Source of the DNA: Pseudomonas protegens
Lineage (GTDB): Bacteria > Pseudomonadota > Gammaproteobacteria > Pseudomonadales > Pseudomonadaceae
Assembly: GCF_003363755.1 (NCBI RefSeq)
Contig: NZ_CP031396.1
Span: 3,596,001 to 3,660,000, forward strand
Direction: 5' to 3'
DNA length: 64,000 nucleotides
Part shown: positions 1 through 8,335 of the stretch, one piece after another
How positions within the stretch are numbered: the first letter of the stretch is position 1
Layout of the letters: every line of letters begins with the position of its first letter
Program-made: the position numbers and the translations under genes
The notes under the pieces: generated by a model
What the model was told of the DNA's origin: nothing
Databases searched by the model: none
The model's input: only the letters and a program-made list of their open reading frames with translations

Positions 1-216
1 GGATGTTGCTGACGGAGGTCCGCTGGTCACCTTTTGACATCGCCCATAGTGGCGTTCTAGAGCGTTCCATTCAGTTTGAGTTAAGTTTTTAGCGCTACCT
101 TGCCCATCAAGTGACCGACGGGTCGCGGTCGGCGCCCCGGTTATTTTTTAATCGATTACTGGCGTCGTGCCGGATAATTCTGGAAAATTCACCAAATCCG
201 ACAGAGAGGCTGAATC
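1..216. other. Intergenic leader of the carbonic anhydrase gene
   Basis: I see no gene here. An inverted repeat GACCG/CGGTC at about 112-130, followed by a T-rich stretch near 140-148, could be an old terminator or leader hairpin. The ribosome binding site of the next gene is GAGAGG at about 203-208. Confidence 0.4.
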
Positions 217-951
217 ATGAGTGACAAGGATAAACAGCCGTTGGCTGCGTCGGCTCCCGCACCCACCGAGGTTGCCGAAACCGCCGATGCAGCGCTGCAG
301 CATATCGTTGACGGCTTTTTGCATTTTCATCATGAAGTCTTCCCGCAGCAGGAAGAACTGTTCAAGAAACTCGCCACCGCCCAGCGGCCAAGGGCGATGT
401 TCATTGCTTGCGCGGATTCGCGCATCGTTCCCGAACTCATTACCCAGAGCTCTCCCGGCGACCTGTTCGTGACCCGCAACGTGGGCAACGTGGTGCCGCC
501 CTATGGGCAGATGAACGGGGGTGTTTCCACGGCGATCGAATACGCGGTGCTGGCCCTTGGGGTGCACCACATCATCGTCTGCGGGCACTCGGACTGCGGC
601 GCCATGCGGGCGGTGCTCAATCCGCAAAGCCTGGAGAAAATGCCTACGGTCAAGGCCTGGCTGCGGCACGCCGAAGTGGCGCGGACCATGGTCCACGAGA
701 ACTGCGATTGCGCCGATGAGTCCTCCAGCATGCATGTGCTGACCGAGGAGAACGTCATCGCCCAGTTGCAGCATCTGCGCACCCACCCTTCGGTGGCTTC
801 GCGCATGGCCAACGGCCAATTGTTCATCCATGGCTGGGTCTACGACATCGAGACCAGTTCGATCAAGGCCTACGACGCGGACAAGGGCTGTTTCCTGCCG
901 CTCGATGGCACTCATCCGATCCCCGTGGCGACGCCCAAAGCGCGCTTCTAA
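217..951 (+). CDS. can: Beta-class carbonic anhydrase
   Basis: A cytoplasmic zinc enzyme that interconverts CO2 and bicarbonate. The 244 residues carry the beta-class zinc signature: Cys65-x-Asp67-x-Arg69 and His124-x-x-Cys127 are all present, so it should be active. About 25 Ala/Pro-rich residues precede the conserved core, making it slightly longer than E. coli Can/CynT (about 220). The ATG at 217 is preceded by GAGAGG. It lies 91 bp upstream of a SulP-family anion transporter in the same direction; that pairing is common and suggests bicarbonate supply, with the transporter importing and the enzyme equilibrating. It matches the PAO1 psCA1 (PA0102) position next to the cox genes. There is no cyanase gene nearby, so a cynT role is unlikely. 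Confidence 0.93.
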   Translation: MSDKDKQPLAASAPAPTEVAETADAALQHIVDGFLHFHHEVFPQQEELFKKLATAQRPRAMFIACADSRIVPELITQSSPGDLFVTRNVGNVVPPYGQMNGGVSTAIEYAVLALGVHHIIVCGHSDCGAMRAVLNPQSLEKMPTVKAWLRHAEVARTMVHENCDCADESSSMHVLTEENVIAQLQHLRTHPSVASRMANGQLFIHGWVYDIETSSIKAYDADKGCFLPLDGTHPIPVATPKARF

Positions 952-1042
952 TCCCGCCTAAATACACCTGAGTGGTTGTAGCCAGGGCCGCCGTTTGGCG
1001 GTCCGGCTTTGCCACGCCTGAACAAAAGTCAGGAGAACTGTC

Positions 1043-2578
1043 ATGCGTGCAGCACAGTTGAAAAGTGTCCTGCCACGGGAGCTGCTGGCTTCGGTGGTGG
1101 TGTTTCTGGTGGCCCTGCCCCTGTGCATGGGGATCGCCATTGCCTCGGGCCTGCCGCCAGCCAAGGGCCTGATCACCGGGATCATCGGCGGGCTGGTGGT
1201 GGGCTGGCTGGCGGGCTCGCCCTTGCAGGTCAGCGGTCCGGCTGCCGGGCTGGCGGTGCTGGTGTTCGAACTGGTGCGCCAGCACGGTGTGGCCATGCTC
1301 GGGCCGATCCTGCTGTTGGCCGGGCTGCTGCAATTGCTGGCCGGGCGTCTGCGCCTGGGGTGCTGGTTCCGGGTCACGGCGCCGGCGGTGGTCTACGGCA
1401 TGCTGGCGGGCATAGGTGTGTTGATCGTGCTGTCCCAGGTGCATGTGATGCTTGATGCCGCGCCCCAGGCCTCGGGGCTGGCTAACCTTGTCGGCTTCCC
1501 TCAGGCGCTGGCCCAGGCCTTGCCGAGCCTGGGTTGGCAGGCGGGGTTGCTGGGGTTGTCGACCATCGCGCTGATGTGGGGGTGGGACAAGTGGCGGCCA
1601 CAATCGCTGCGCTTCATTCCGGGGGCTTTGCTGGGGGTGGGCCTGGCGACCCTGGCCAGCCTGGTCCTGGCCCTGGAGGTGAAGCGGGTCGAGGTGCCGG
1701 CCAACCTGAGTGAGGCCATCGACTGGCTGCGCCCCGCCGACCTGCTCAATCTGGCGGACCCCAACCTGTTGATCGCGGCCTTCGCCGTGGCTTTCATTGC
1801 CAGCGCCGAGACCTTGCTGTCTGCCGCTGCGGTGGATCGCATGCACAGCGGCGTGCGTTCGGACTTCGACCGTGAACTGTCGGCCCAGGGCGTGGGCAAT
1901 ATGCTCTGCGGCCTGCTTGGGGCCTTGCCGATGACCGGGGTCATCGTGCGCAGTTCGGCCAACGTCCAGGCCGGGGCCCAGACCCGTTTCTCGACGATCT
2001 TCCATGGTCTGTGGCTGCTGGGTTTCGTGTTGCTGCTGTCCAGCGTGCTGCAGAGCATTCCGGTGGCGAGCCTGGCCGGGGTGCTGGTCTACACCGGCTT
2101 CAAGCTGGTGGACCTCAAGGTGTTTCGCGGCCTGGGGCGCTACGGGCGGATGCCGATGTTGACCTACGCGGTGACGGCCCTGGCGATTGTCTTCAGCGAT
2201 CTGCTGACCGGTGTGCTGATAGGTTTTGCCCTGACGCTGGCCAAGCTGGCGTTCAAGGCCTCGCGCTTGAAGATCAGCCTGATCGACCTTCCAGCCGCTG
2301 GCGAGATGGAGCTGCGACTGATGGGGGCCGCGACCTTTCTCAAAGTGCCGGCCCTGACTCGGGTTCTGGCGAGCATTCCACCGGCGACAACGGTGCATGT
2401 GCCTCTCAACCACCTCAGTTACATCGATCACGCCTGCCTGGAGCTGCTGGAGGAATGGACCCGGGCCAATCAGGCCAAGGGTTCGCGGTTGATGATTGAG
2501 GCGCGGGGCTTGAAGCGACGCCTGGAAGGACGCTTGAGCAGTGGTGGTGGGATTGGAGTGGCGTCAGCAAGAAGTTGA
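1043..2578 (+). CDS. SulP-family inorganic anion transporter
   Basis: An inner-membrane secondary transporter of 511 residues. It has about 10-12 hydrophobic segments over the first 400 residues, including the SulP-type SGPAAGLAVL segment near residue 65 and the conserved TGVIVRSSANVQAG region near residue 300. A cytoplasmic STAS-like domain follows at roughly 420-500, containing the HLSYIDHACLELL element. The substrate could be sulfate, bicarbonate or another anion. Being directly downstream of a carbonic anhydrase favours bicarbonate, but that is inference from neighbours, not from residues. A GGAG ribosome binding site lies about 8 bp before the ATG. The low-complexity C-terminus (SSGGGIGVASARS) looks degenerate. 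Confidence 0.88.
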   Translation: MRAAQLKSVLPRELLASVVVFLVALPLCMGIAIASGLPPAKGLITGIIGGLVVGWLAGSPLQVSGPAAGLAVLVFELVRQHGVAMLGPILLLAGLLQLLAGRLRLGCWFRVTAPAVVYGMLAGIGVLIVLSQVHVMLDAAPQASGLANLVGFPQALAQALPSLGWQAGLLGLSTIALMWGWDKWRPQSLRFIPGALLGVGLATLASLVLALEVKRVEVPANLSEAIDWLRPADLLNLADPNLLIAAFAVAFIASAETLLSAAAVDRMHSGVRSDFDRELSAQGVGNMLCGLLGALPMTGVIVRSSANVQAGAQTRFSTIFHGLWLLGFVLLLSSVLQSIPVASLAGVLVYTGFKLVDLKVFRGLGRYGRMPMLTYAVTALAIVFSDLLTGVLIGFALTLAKLAFKASRLKISLIDLPAAGEMELRLMGAATFLKVPALTRVLASIPPATTVHVPLNHLSYIDHACLELLEEWTRANQAKGSRLMIEARGLKRRLEGRLSSGGGIGVASARS

Positions 2579-2606
2579 TGGCAGGGAATGGGCTGCCCCT
2601 TCGCCA

Positions 2607-2627
2607 CAAGGCTCGTTGCGAGCCTTG
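2607..2627. terminator. Perfect inverted repeat between convergent genes
   Basis: CAAGGCTCG-TTG-CGAGCCTTG is a perfect 9-bp stem with a 3-nt loop, placed between the stop of the SulP gene (2578) and the stop of the opposing gene (2644). It has no T-run, so it may be a weak bidirectional terminator or a degenerate REP. Confidence 0.45.
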
Positions 2628-2643
2628 CTGGCGAGGAGTGGGT

Positions 2644-3294
2644 TCAGGCGGCGGGCTGGTCGAGCTCTAGCTCCACGCCCAGCTGACGCGACAGGCAGGG
2701 CCAGCGCTTCCACGCGGCCTCGGTGTCCGGGCTATTGAGTGTGTCGCGGTAGGCTTCCACGGATTCCAGGGCGAAGCTTTCTTCGTTGAGCATGGCGTCG
2801 ACCGCGTGGTGCACCGCTTCGTCCAGTTGGTTGGCGAAGGTTTCGCCGATCAGTTGGTGGGCGATGAGGTTGGCGACCGTCATGTCCAGGGGGATCAGTG
2901 GACGGCCGAAGTGCTTGATGTACAGGTCGTTGACTTCTTCCACCAGGCGTAGGGCCAGGTAGGCTTCGTCCAGCAGGCTGTCGAGGCCGACGTGGCCGTC
3001 CATGATGGCCGGCGGCTGGAGGAAGAATTGCTCGGCGATCTTCAGTACCGGCTTGATCTGCGATTCGATTCCGGCTTCACGGGCCACCGCATTGGCGGCG
3101 TCCAGCAGGTCCGGAACCTGGTCGATGTAGGCGCTGACGAAACGGGTCATGACGTCCTTGGCGTCGACTTCGGGCAGCTGGATGGCAGGGTGCAGGTGAG
3201 GCAGTTGCGTTTCCAACTGACGGGTCAGAAGGCCTGTGCTGGCTTCGTGTTGCCGGGCCAGTTGGATCTGCTCGCGCAATGCGGCGGTGTTCAT
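2644..3294 (-). CDS. Conserved hypothetical protein (PA0104-like position)
   Basis: A 216-residue, mostly helical, acidic soluble protein with no signal peptide or membrane segment. I do not recognise a catalytic motif. I chose the ATG at 3294 (MNTAALREQI) rather than an upstream in-frame ATG because TGGAG precedes it at a suitable distance. It has two His-rich turns (HPAIQLP near 50 and HHAVDAML near 155). It is convergent with the SulP gene and divergent from coxB. PAO1 has a hypothetical gene at the same place, so it is probably a conserved pseudomonad gene rather than chance coding. Function unknown. Confidence 0.75.
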   Translation of the reverse strand: MNTAALREQIQLARQHEASTGLLTRQLETQLPHLHPAIQLPEVDAKDVMTRFVSAYIDQVPDLLDAANAVAREAGIESQIKPVLKIAEQFFLQPPAIMDGHVGLDSLLDEAYLALRLVEEVNDLYIKHFGRPLIPLDMTVANLIAHQLIGETFANQLDEAVHHAVDAMLNEESFALESVEAYRDTLNSPDTEAAWKRWPCLSRQLGVELELDQPAA

Positions 3295-3663
3295 GAAAAC
3301 TCCAGGGACAAGGACATGAATAGGGAGCACATAAGTTAGCCTGCTTACGAAAATGCTTAAGACGCATTTGTCATAATTATTTCATGCTTAGACGGCGGGG
3401 TTATATCGCTCTGCCATCCCGGGCACTCGACCCCTTTTGTGCCGTGGCCTGCAAACCTGCTTTCCAGTGTTTCAGCTGATTTACGCCCTCGCGTTGCGAG
3501 GTCAGAGTCGCTGTCTATACTCGCCATTGTGTGAAGTTAGCTGATGACGCCCGACTGCAGATGCAGCGAGGCCCGGCCGGTTTAAGTTCGTAGTCTAGGC
3601 AGCCGCTCCCTTGCCGCAGGTGTTAAGCCGGCGGGATAACAAGAACGATAAGGGGAACCCGCA
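3295..3663. other. Divergent promoter region upstream of the cox operon
   Basis: A 369-bp gene-free stretch between the hypothetical gene (reverse) and coxB (forward). It contains AT-rich sequence at 3345-3385, a CCTCGC/GCGAGG hairpin at 3487-3501 and the CTATACT element listed separately. The leader of coxB would be about 135 nt. Confidence 0.6.
3494..3521 (+). promoter_or_regulatory. Candidate sigma-S (RpoS) promoter of the cox operon
   Basis: CTATACT at 3515-3521 equals the RpoS-preferred -10 consensus (CTAYACT). A TTGCGA that could serve as a weak -35 lies at 3494-3499, 15 bp upstream, inside a CCTCGC-GTT-GCGAGG palindrome. The predicted start is about 3527. In P. aeruginosa the aa3 oxidase operon is known to be RpoS-dependent and induced by nutrient limitation, which supports this reading. 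The start site itself is inferred. Confidence 0.6.
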
Positions 3664-4791
3664 ATGATGCGACATCCACATGTCTGGATGGGCCTCCTGT
3701 TGTTGTCGATATTCAGCCAGGCGCAAGCCGCCTGGACGGTGAATATGACGCCTGGGGCTACCGAGATAAGCCACGCGGTATTCGACCTGCACATGACCAT
3801 CTTCTGGATCTGTGTGGTGATCGGCGTCATCGTCTTCGGCGCGATGTTCTGGTCAATGATCGTTCACCGTCGCTCCACGGGCCAGGTCCCGGCCCGGTTC
3901 CACGAAAGCACCACCGTGGAAATCCTCTGGACCATCATCCCCTTCCTGATCCTGGTGGCCATGGCCGTCCCGGCGACGGCGACCCTGATCAAGATGTACG
4001 ACACCAGCGAGCCGGATGTGGACATCCAGATCACCGGCTACCAATGGAAGTGGCACTACAAATACCTCGGCCAGGATGTGGAGTTTTTCAGCAACCTGGC
4101 CACCCCCGCCGAGCAGATCCACAACAAGAGCGTCAAGGGCGAGCACTACCTGCTGGAAGTCGACCAGCCCCTGGTGCTGCCGGTGGGGGCCAAGGTGCGC
4201 TTCCTGGTGACCGCCGCCGACGTGATCCACTCCTGGTGGGTGCCGGCCTTTGCGGTCAAGCGTGACGCCATCCCGGGGTTCGTCAACGAAGCCTGGACCC
4301 GGGTCGACAAGCCCGGCATCTACCGTGGCCAGTGCGCCGAGCTGTGCGGCAAGGACCACGGCTTCATGCCGATCGTGGTCGAGGTCAAGAGCCAGGCCGA
4401 CTACGACACCTGGATGGGCGAGCGCAAGGCCGAGGCCGCCAAGCTCAAGGAGCTGACCAGCAAGGAATGGACCCTCGATGAGCTGGTGGCCCGTGGCGAT
4501 AAGGTCTACCACACCGCTTGCGTCGCCTGTCACCAGGCGGAAGGCCAGGGCCTGCCGCCGATGTTCCCGGCCCTCAAGGGCTCGAAGATCGCCACCGGGC
4601 CCAAGGGCGATCACTTGAATATCGTCCTTCACGGCAAACCGGGGACTGCCATGGCGGCCTTCGGCAAGCAGTTGTCGGAAGTCGACATCGCTGCGGTGGT
4701 GACCTACGAGCGCAACGCCTGGGGCAACAACAAGGGCGACATGGTCACGCCAAAAGAAGTGCTGGCGCTGAAACAGGCGGAAAGCAAATGA
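3664..4791 (+). CDS. coxB: Cytochrome c oxidase subunit II with fused cytochrome c domain
   Basis: The electron-entry subunit of the aa3-type terminal oxidase. A signal peptide (residues 1-22) precedes two membrane helices (about 43-65 and 87-108) and a periplasmic CuA domain. All CuA ligands are visible: His189, Cys224, Glu226, Cys228, His232, Met235. A C-terminal cytochrome c domain follows, with heme site Cys286-x-x-Cys289-His290 and a plausible axial Met in GTAMAAFG, so the oxidase is of the caa3 architecture. At 375 residues it has the expected length for a fused subunit II. The start is ATGATG at 3664 after AAGGGGAA. It is the first gene of the cox operon, 82 bp before coxA. Confidence 0.97.
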   Translation: MMRHPHVWMGLLLLSIFSQAQAAWTVNMTPGATEISHAVFDLHMTIFWICVVIGVIVFGAMFWSMIVHRRSTGQVPARFHESTTVEILWTIIPFLILVAMAVPATATLIKMYDTSEPDVDIQITGYQWKWHYKYLGQDVEFFSNLATPAEQIHNKSVKGEHYLLEVDQPLVLPVGAKVRFLVTAADVIHSWWVPAFAVKRDAIPGFVNEAWTRVDKPGIYRGQCAELCGKDHGFMPIVVEVKSQADYDTWMGERKAEAAKLKELTSKEWTLDELVARGDKVYHTACVACHQAEGQGLPPMFPALKGSKIATGPKGDHLNIVLHGKPGTAMAAFGKQLSEVDIAAVVTYERNAWGNNKGDMVTPKEVLALKQAESK

Positions 4792-4873
4792 GCCGGCTTA
4801 TTGGGTATTTCCGCAACCGCTCGGGGTGCAGTGTCCCTGAGCGTCCAGCCCACCCGTTTGCAGGAGACAGGGC

Positions 4874-6469
4874 ATGAGTGCAGTGATCGATGACCACGGC
4901 CACGCCGGCCATGATGACCACGCCCATGGTCCCGCCAAGGGCCTGATGCGCTGGATACTGACCACCAACCACAAGGACATCGGCACCCTGTACCTGTGGT
5001 TCAGCTTCGCGATGTTCCTGCTGGGCGGCTCGTTCGCCATGGTGATCCGCGCCGAGCTGTTCCAGCCCGGGCTGCAGATCGTCGAGCCGGCGTTCTTCAA
5101 CCAGATGACCACCATGCATGGCCTGGTGATGGTCTTCGGCGCGGTGATGCCGGCTTTCGTCGGCCTGGCCAACTGGATGATTCCGCTGATGATCGGCGCC
5201 CCGGACATGGCCCTGCCGCGGATGAACAACTTCAGCTTCTGGCTGTTGCCGGCGGCCTTCCTGATGCTGGTTTCGACGTTATTCATGCCCGGCGGCGGGC
5301 CCAACTTCGGCTGGACCTTCTACGCCCCGCTGTCCACCACCTACGCCCCGGAAAGCGTGACCTTCTTCATTTTCGCCATCCACCTGATGGGTATCAGTTC
5401 GATCATGGGGGCGATCAACGTGATCGCCACCATCCTCAACCTGCGTGCCCCGGGCATGACCCTGATGAAGATGCCGCTGTTCGTCTGGACCTGGCTGATC
5501 ACTGCCTTTCTGCTGATCGCAGTGATGCCGGTGCTGGCCGGCTGCGTGACCATGATGCTGATGGACATCCACTTCGGCACCAGCTTCTTCAGTGCCGCCG
5601 GCGGCGGCGACCCGGTCTTGTTCCAGCACGTGTTCTGGTTCTTCGGCCATCCCGAGGTGTACATCATGATCCTGCCGGCCTTCGGCGCCGTCAGCTCGAT
5701 CATCCCCACTTTCAGCCGCAAGCCGCTGTTCGGCTACACCTCGATGGTCTATGCCACCGGAGCCATTGCCTTCCTGTCGTTCATCGTCTGGGCGCACCAC
5801 ATGTTCGTGGTGGGCATCCCGCTGGTGGGCGAACTGTTCTTCATGTACGCCACCCTGCTGATTGCCGTGCCCACCGGGGTCAAGGTGTTCAACTGGGTGA
5901 GCACCATGTGGCAGGGCGCGCTGACGTTCGAGACGCCGATGCTGTTCGCCGTGGCCTTTGTCATTCTGTTCACCATTGGCGGCTTTTCCGGGTTGATGCT
6001 GGCCATCGCCCCGGCGGACTTCCAGTACCAGGACACCTACTTCGTGGTGGCGCACTTCCACTACGTGCTGGTGCCGGGGGCGATCTTCGGGATCTTCGCC
6101 TCGGCCTATTACTGGTTGCCCAAGTGGACCGGGTACATGTACGACGAAACCCTGGGCAAGCTGCACTTCTGGCTGTCCTTCGTCGGCATGAACCTGGCGT
6201 TCTTCCCTATGCACTTCGTGGGTCTGGCGGGCATGCCGCGGCGGATTCCGGACTACAACCTGCAGTTCGCCGACTTCAACATGGTGTCCTCTATCGGTGC
6301 CTTCACCTTCGGCGCGACGCAGATCTTCTTCCTGTTCATCGTCATCAAGTGCATTCGCGGTGGCAAACCGGCCCCGGCCAAGCCGTGGGAAGGGGCCGAA
6401 GGGCTGGAGTGGAGCATTCCATCGCCGGCGCCGTACCACACCTTCGTCACGCCACCGGAAGTGAAATGA
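4874..6469 (+). CDS. coxA: Cytochrome c oxidase subunit I
   Basis: The catalytic heme-copper subunit (531 residues, 12 membrane helices) that reduces O2 to water and pumps protons. Visible landmarks are the heme a ligand His82 (MHGLVMVFG), the CuB/Tyr segment HPEVYIMILP, the CuB His pair in WAHHMF, and the heme ligands in VAHFHYV. The N-terminus is His/Asp-rich (HGHAGHDDHAHG), a usual feature of this family. The ATG at 4874 follows GGAGACAGGG. It is transcribed with coxB, ctaG and coxC. A REP doublet separates it from ctaG. Confidence 0.98.
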   Translation: MSAVIDDHGHAGHDDHAHGPAKGLMRWILTTNHKDIGTLYLWFSFAMFLLGGSFAMVIRAELFQPGLQIVEPAFFNQMTTMHGLVMVFGAVMPAFVGLANWMIPLMIGAPDMALPRMNNFSFWLLPAAFLMLVSTLFMPGGGPNFGWTFYAPLSTTYAPESVTFFIFAIHLMGISSIMGAINVIATILNLRAPGMTLMKMPLFVWTWLITAFLLIAVMPVLAGCVTMMLMDIHFGTSFFSAAGGGDPVLFQHVFWFFGHPEVYIMILPAFGAVSSIIPTFSRKPLFGYTSMVYATGAIAFLSFIVWAHHMFVVGIPLVGELFFMYATLLIAVPTGVKVFNWVSTMWQGALTFETPMLFAVAFVILFTIGGFSGLMLAIAPADFQYQDTYFVVAHFHYVLVPGAIFGIFASAYYWLPKWTGYMYDETLGKLHFWLSFVGMNLAFFPMHFVGLAGMPRRIPDYNLQFADFNMVSSIGAFTFGATQIFFLFIVIKCIRGGKPAPAKPWEGAEGLEWSIPSPAPYHTFVTPPEVK

Positions 6470-6480
6470 ACAGCTGTGTT

Positions 6481-6550
6481 GTAGGAGCGAGCTTGCTCGC
6501 GAAGGCGCCAGAAGGTGGTGCCCTGCTCGTCGGCAAGCCGGCTCATACAG
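6481..6550. repeat. REP doublet between coxA and ctaG
   Basis: GTAGGAGCGAGCTTGCTCGC starts at 6481, a typical fluorescens-group REP core with a GCGAGC/GCTCGC stem. A second, inverted REP-like copy (CGTCGGCAAGCCGGCTCATA) lies at about 6528-6547. Together they form a REPIN-like unit inside the operon, likely folding in the mRNA. Confidence 0.75.
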
Positions 6551-6568
6551 GTTCGGGGGGACGTTGAG

Positions 6569-7126
6569 ATGGCCGAGATCTCGCTGAAGAAGCTGGTGAC
6601 CCGCCTGTTGCTGGTGGTGGCGGCGATGTTCGTTTTCGGTTTTGCCCTGGTGCCGATCTACGACGTGATGTGCAAGGCCTTGGGCATCAATGGCAAGACC
6701 GGCGGGCAGTACGCGGACCAGGGGCAGCAGATCGACGCTTCGCGCCAGGTGCGGGTGCAGTTCCTGTCCACCAATGCCATCGACATGGTCTGGGAGTTCT
6801 ATCCCAAGTCCGATGACATCGTGGTCCATCCGGGGGCGGTGAACGAGATGGTCTTCATCGCCCGCAACCCCAGCGATCACCCGATGAGCGCCCAGGCCAT
6901 CCCGAGCATCTCCCCCAGCAGCGCGGCCATGTATTTCCACAAGACCGAGTGCTTCTGCTTTACCCAGCAGGTGCTGCAGCCCGGGGAGAAGATCGAGATG
7001 CCGGTGCGTTTCATCGTTGACCGCGACATGCCCAAGGATGTGAAGCACCTGACGCTGGCTTACACGCTGTTCGATATCACCGCGCGTCATCCACCGGTGG
7101 CGGTTGCCGCCAAGACCGGTGGATAG
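6569..7126 (+). CDS. ctaG: Cytochrome c oxidase assembly protein CtaG (Cox11 family)
   Basis: A membrane-anchored copper chaperone that delivers CuB to subunit I. It has 185 residues: one N-terminal helix (about 9-30) and then a periplasmic immunoglobulin-like domain with the copper-binding Cys128-Phe-Cys130 motif (ECFCFTQQ), complete for the family. I placed the start at 6569 (MAEISLKK), after the GGGGGG-ACGTTGAG stretch, and not at an upstream in-frame ATG whose extension would be translated from the REP sequence. It sits between coxA and coxC as in other proteobacteria. Confidence 0.93.
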   Translation: MAEISLKKLVTRLLLVVAAMFVFGFALVPIYDVMCKALGINGKTGGQYADQGQQIDASRQVRVQFLSTNAIDMVWEFYPKSDDIVVHPGAVNEMVFIARNPSDHPMSAQAIPSISPSSAAMYFHKTECFCFTQQVLQPGEKIEMPVRFIVDRDMPKDVKHLTLAYTLFDITARHPPVAVAAKTGG

Positions 7127-7159
7127 ACGATCTGGCGTGCCCGATAAGGAGAACAACCC

Positions 7160-8047
7160 ATGGCGACTCATGAGCACTATTACGTTCCTGCCCAGAGCAA
7201 GTGGCCGATCATTGCGACGGTGGGCATGTTCGTCACCGTGTTCGGCCTGGCGACCTGGTTCAACGACCTCAAGGCGGCGCGCCCGGAATCCCATGGCCCG
7301 CTGATCTTTTTCGTCGGTAGCCTGCTGCTGGCCTACATGCTGTTCGGCTGGTTTGGCGCGGTGATCAAGGAAAGCCGCGCCGGCTTGTACAGTGCTCAGC
7401 TGGACCGCTCGTTCCGCTGGGGCATGAGCTGGTTCATCTTTTCCGAAGTGATGTTCTTCCTGGCCTTCTTCGGCGCGCTGTTCTATGTGCGACACCTGTC
7501 CGGGCCCTGGCTCGGCGGTGAGGGGAACAAGGGCATCGCCCATATGCTCTGGCCGAACTTCGAGTTCGTCTGGCCCCTGCTCAACAACCCCGATCCGAAA
7601 CTCTTTCCATCGCCCACGGGCACCATCAGCCCCTGGGGCTTGCCGCTGCTCAACACTGTGCTGCTGGTCAGTTCCAGTGTCACCGTGACCATCGCCCACC
7701 ATGCCCTGAAGAAAGGCCATCGTGGAGCGCTGAAGATCTGGCTGGCGCTGACCGTGCTGCTGGGGTGCGCCTTCCTCGGCTTCCAGGCCGAAGAGTACAT
7801 CCACGCCTATCGCGAGCTGGGCCTGACTCTGGGCTCGGGGATCTACGGCGCCACCTTCTTCATGCTCACCGGTTTCCACGGCGCCCACGTGACCATCGGC
7901 ACCTTGATCCTGTTCGTGATGCTGATGCGCATCATGCGTGGGCATTTCGACGCCGAACATCAGTTCGGCTTTGAAGCAGCCAGCTGGTACTGGCACTTCG
8001 TCGATGTGGTGTGGATCGGCCTGTTCGTTTTTGTCTACGTGCTCTGA
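7160..8047 (+). CDS. coxC: Cytochrome c oxidase subunit III
   Basis: A seven-helix inner-membrane subunit (295 residues) that stabilises subunit I and its proton uptake. The family pattern is clear: the SKWPIIATVGMF start, the RWGMSWFIFSEVMFF helix with its conserved Glu, FQAEEYIHAY, and the terminal WYWHFVDVVWIGLF. The insertion between helices 2 and 3 (about residues 110-150) is typical of the larger proteobacterial form. It follows ctaG by 33 bp with a good AAGGAGAA site. It is the last structural gene; assembly genes follow after a small convergent gene. Confidence 0.96.
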   Translation: MATHEHYYVPAQSKWPIIATVGMFVTVFGLATWFNDLKAARPESHGPLIFFVGSLLLAYMLFGWFGAVIKESRAGLYSAQLDRSFRWGMSWFIFSEVMFFLAFFGALFYVRHLSGPWLGGEGNKGIAHMLWPNFEFVWPLLNNPDPKLFPSPTGTISPWGLPLLNTVLLVSSSVTVTIAHHALKKGHRGALKIWLALTVLLGCAFLGFQAEEYIHAYRELGLTLGSGIYGATFFMLTGFHGAHVTIGTLILFVMLMRIMRGHFDAEHQFGFEAASWYWHFVDVVWIGLFVFVYVL

Positions 8048-8061
8048 GGGCCTGCTGCGCC

Positions 8062-8265
8062 CTACCAGGGCGCGTGGGACACCAGCTGGCCGCTGAAGAA
8101 ACCCCAGGCGATCAAGCCCACGGTGATCGCGGCCAGGCATACCCGAATACTCAAGGCGGTCACCAGGCGTTTGGATTGGCTGTCGTCCTTGACCAGAAAG
8201 AACAGGCCGCTGAACAGGCTGATAACCGTGGCAATCAGCATCAGGACGATGGCTGCTTTGAGCAT
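8062..8265 (-). CDS. Small twin-transmembrane protein (DUF2909 family)
   Basis: A 67-residue protein almost entirely made of two hydrophobic helices (about 3-24 and 40-60) joined by a short KDDSQSKR loop. It fits the DUF2909 'twin transmembrane' family that sits beside cox assembly genes in pseudomonads (PA0109 position). It is encoded opposite to the oxidase genes, 14 bp after coxC and divergent from the SURF1 gene. A role in oxidase assembly is suggested only by position. Confidence 0.8.
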   Translation of the reverse strand: MLKAAIVLMLIATVISLFSGLFFLVKDDSQSKRLVTALSIRVCLAAITVGLIAWGFFSGQLVSHAPW

Positions 8266-8335
8266 GGTGGGACTCCGGGGGAAACGCGATGTACAGCAGT
8301 ATAGCGAGTGGATTTCTCAGCCTTGCGGGCCGGTC

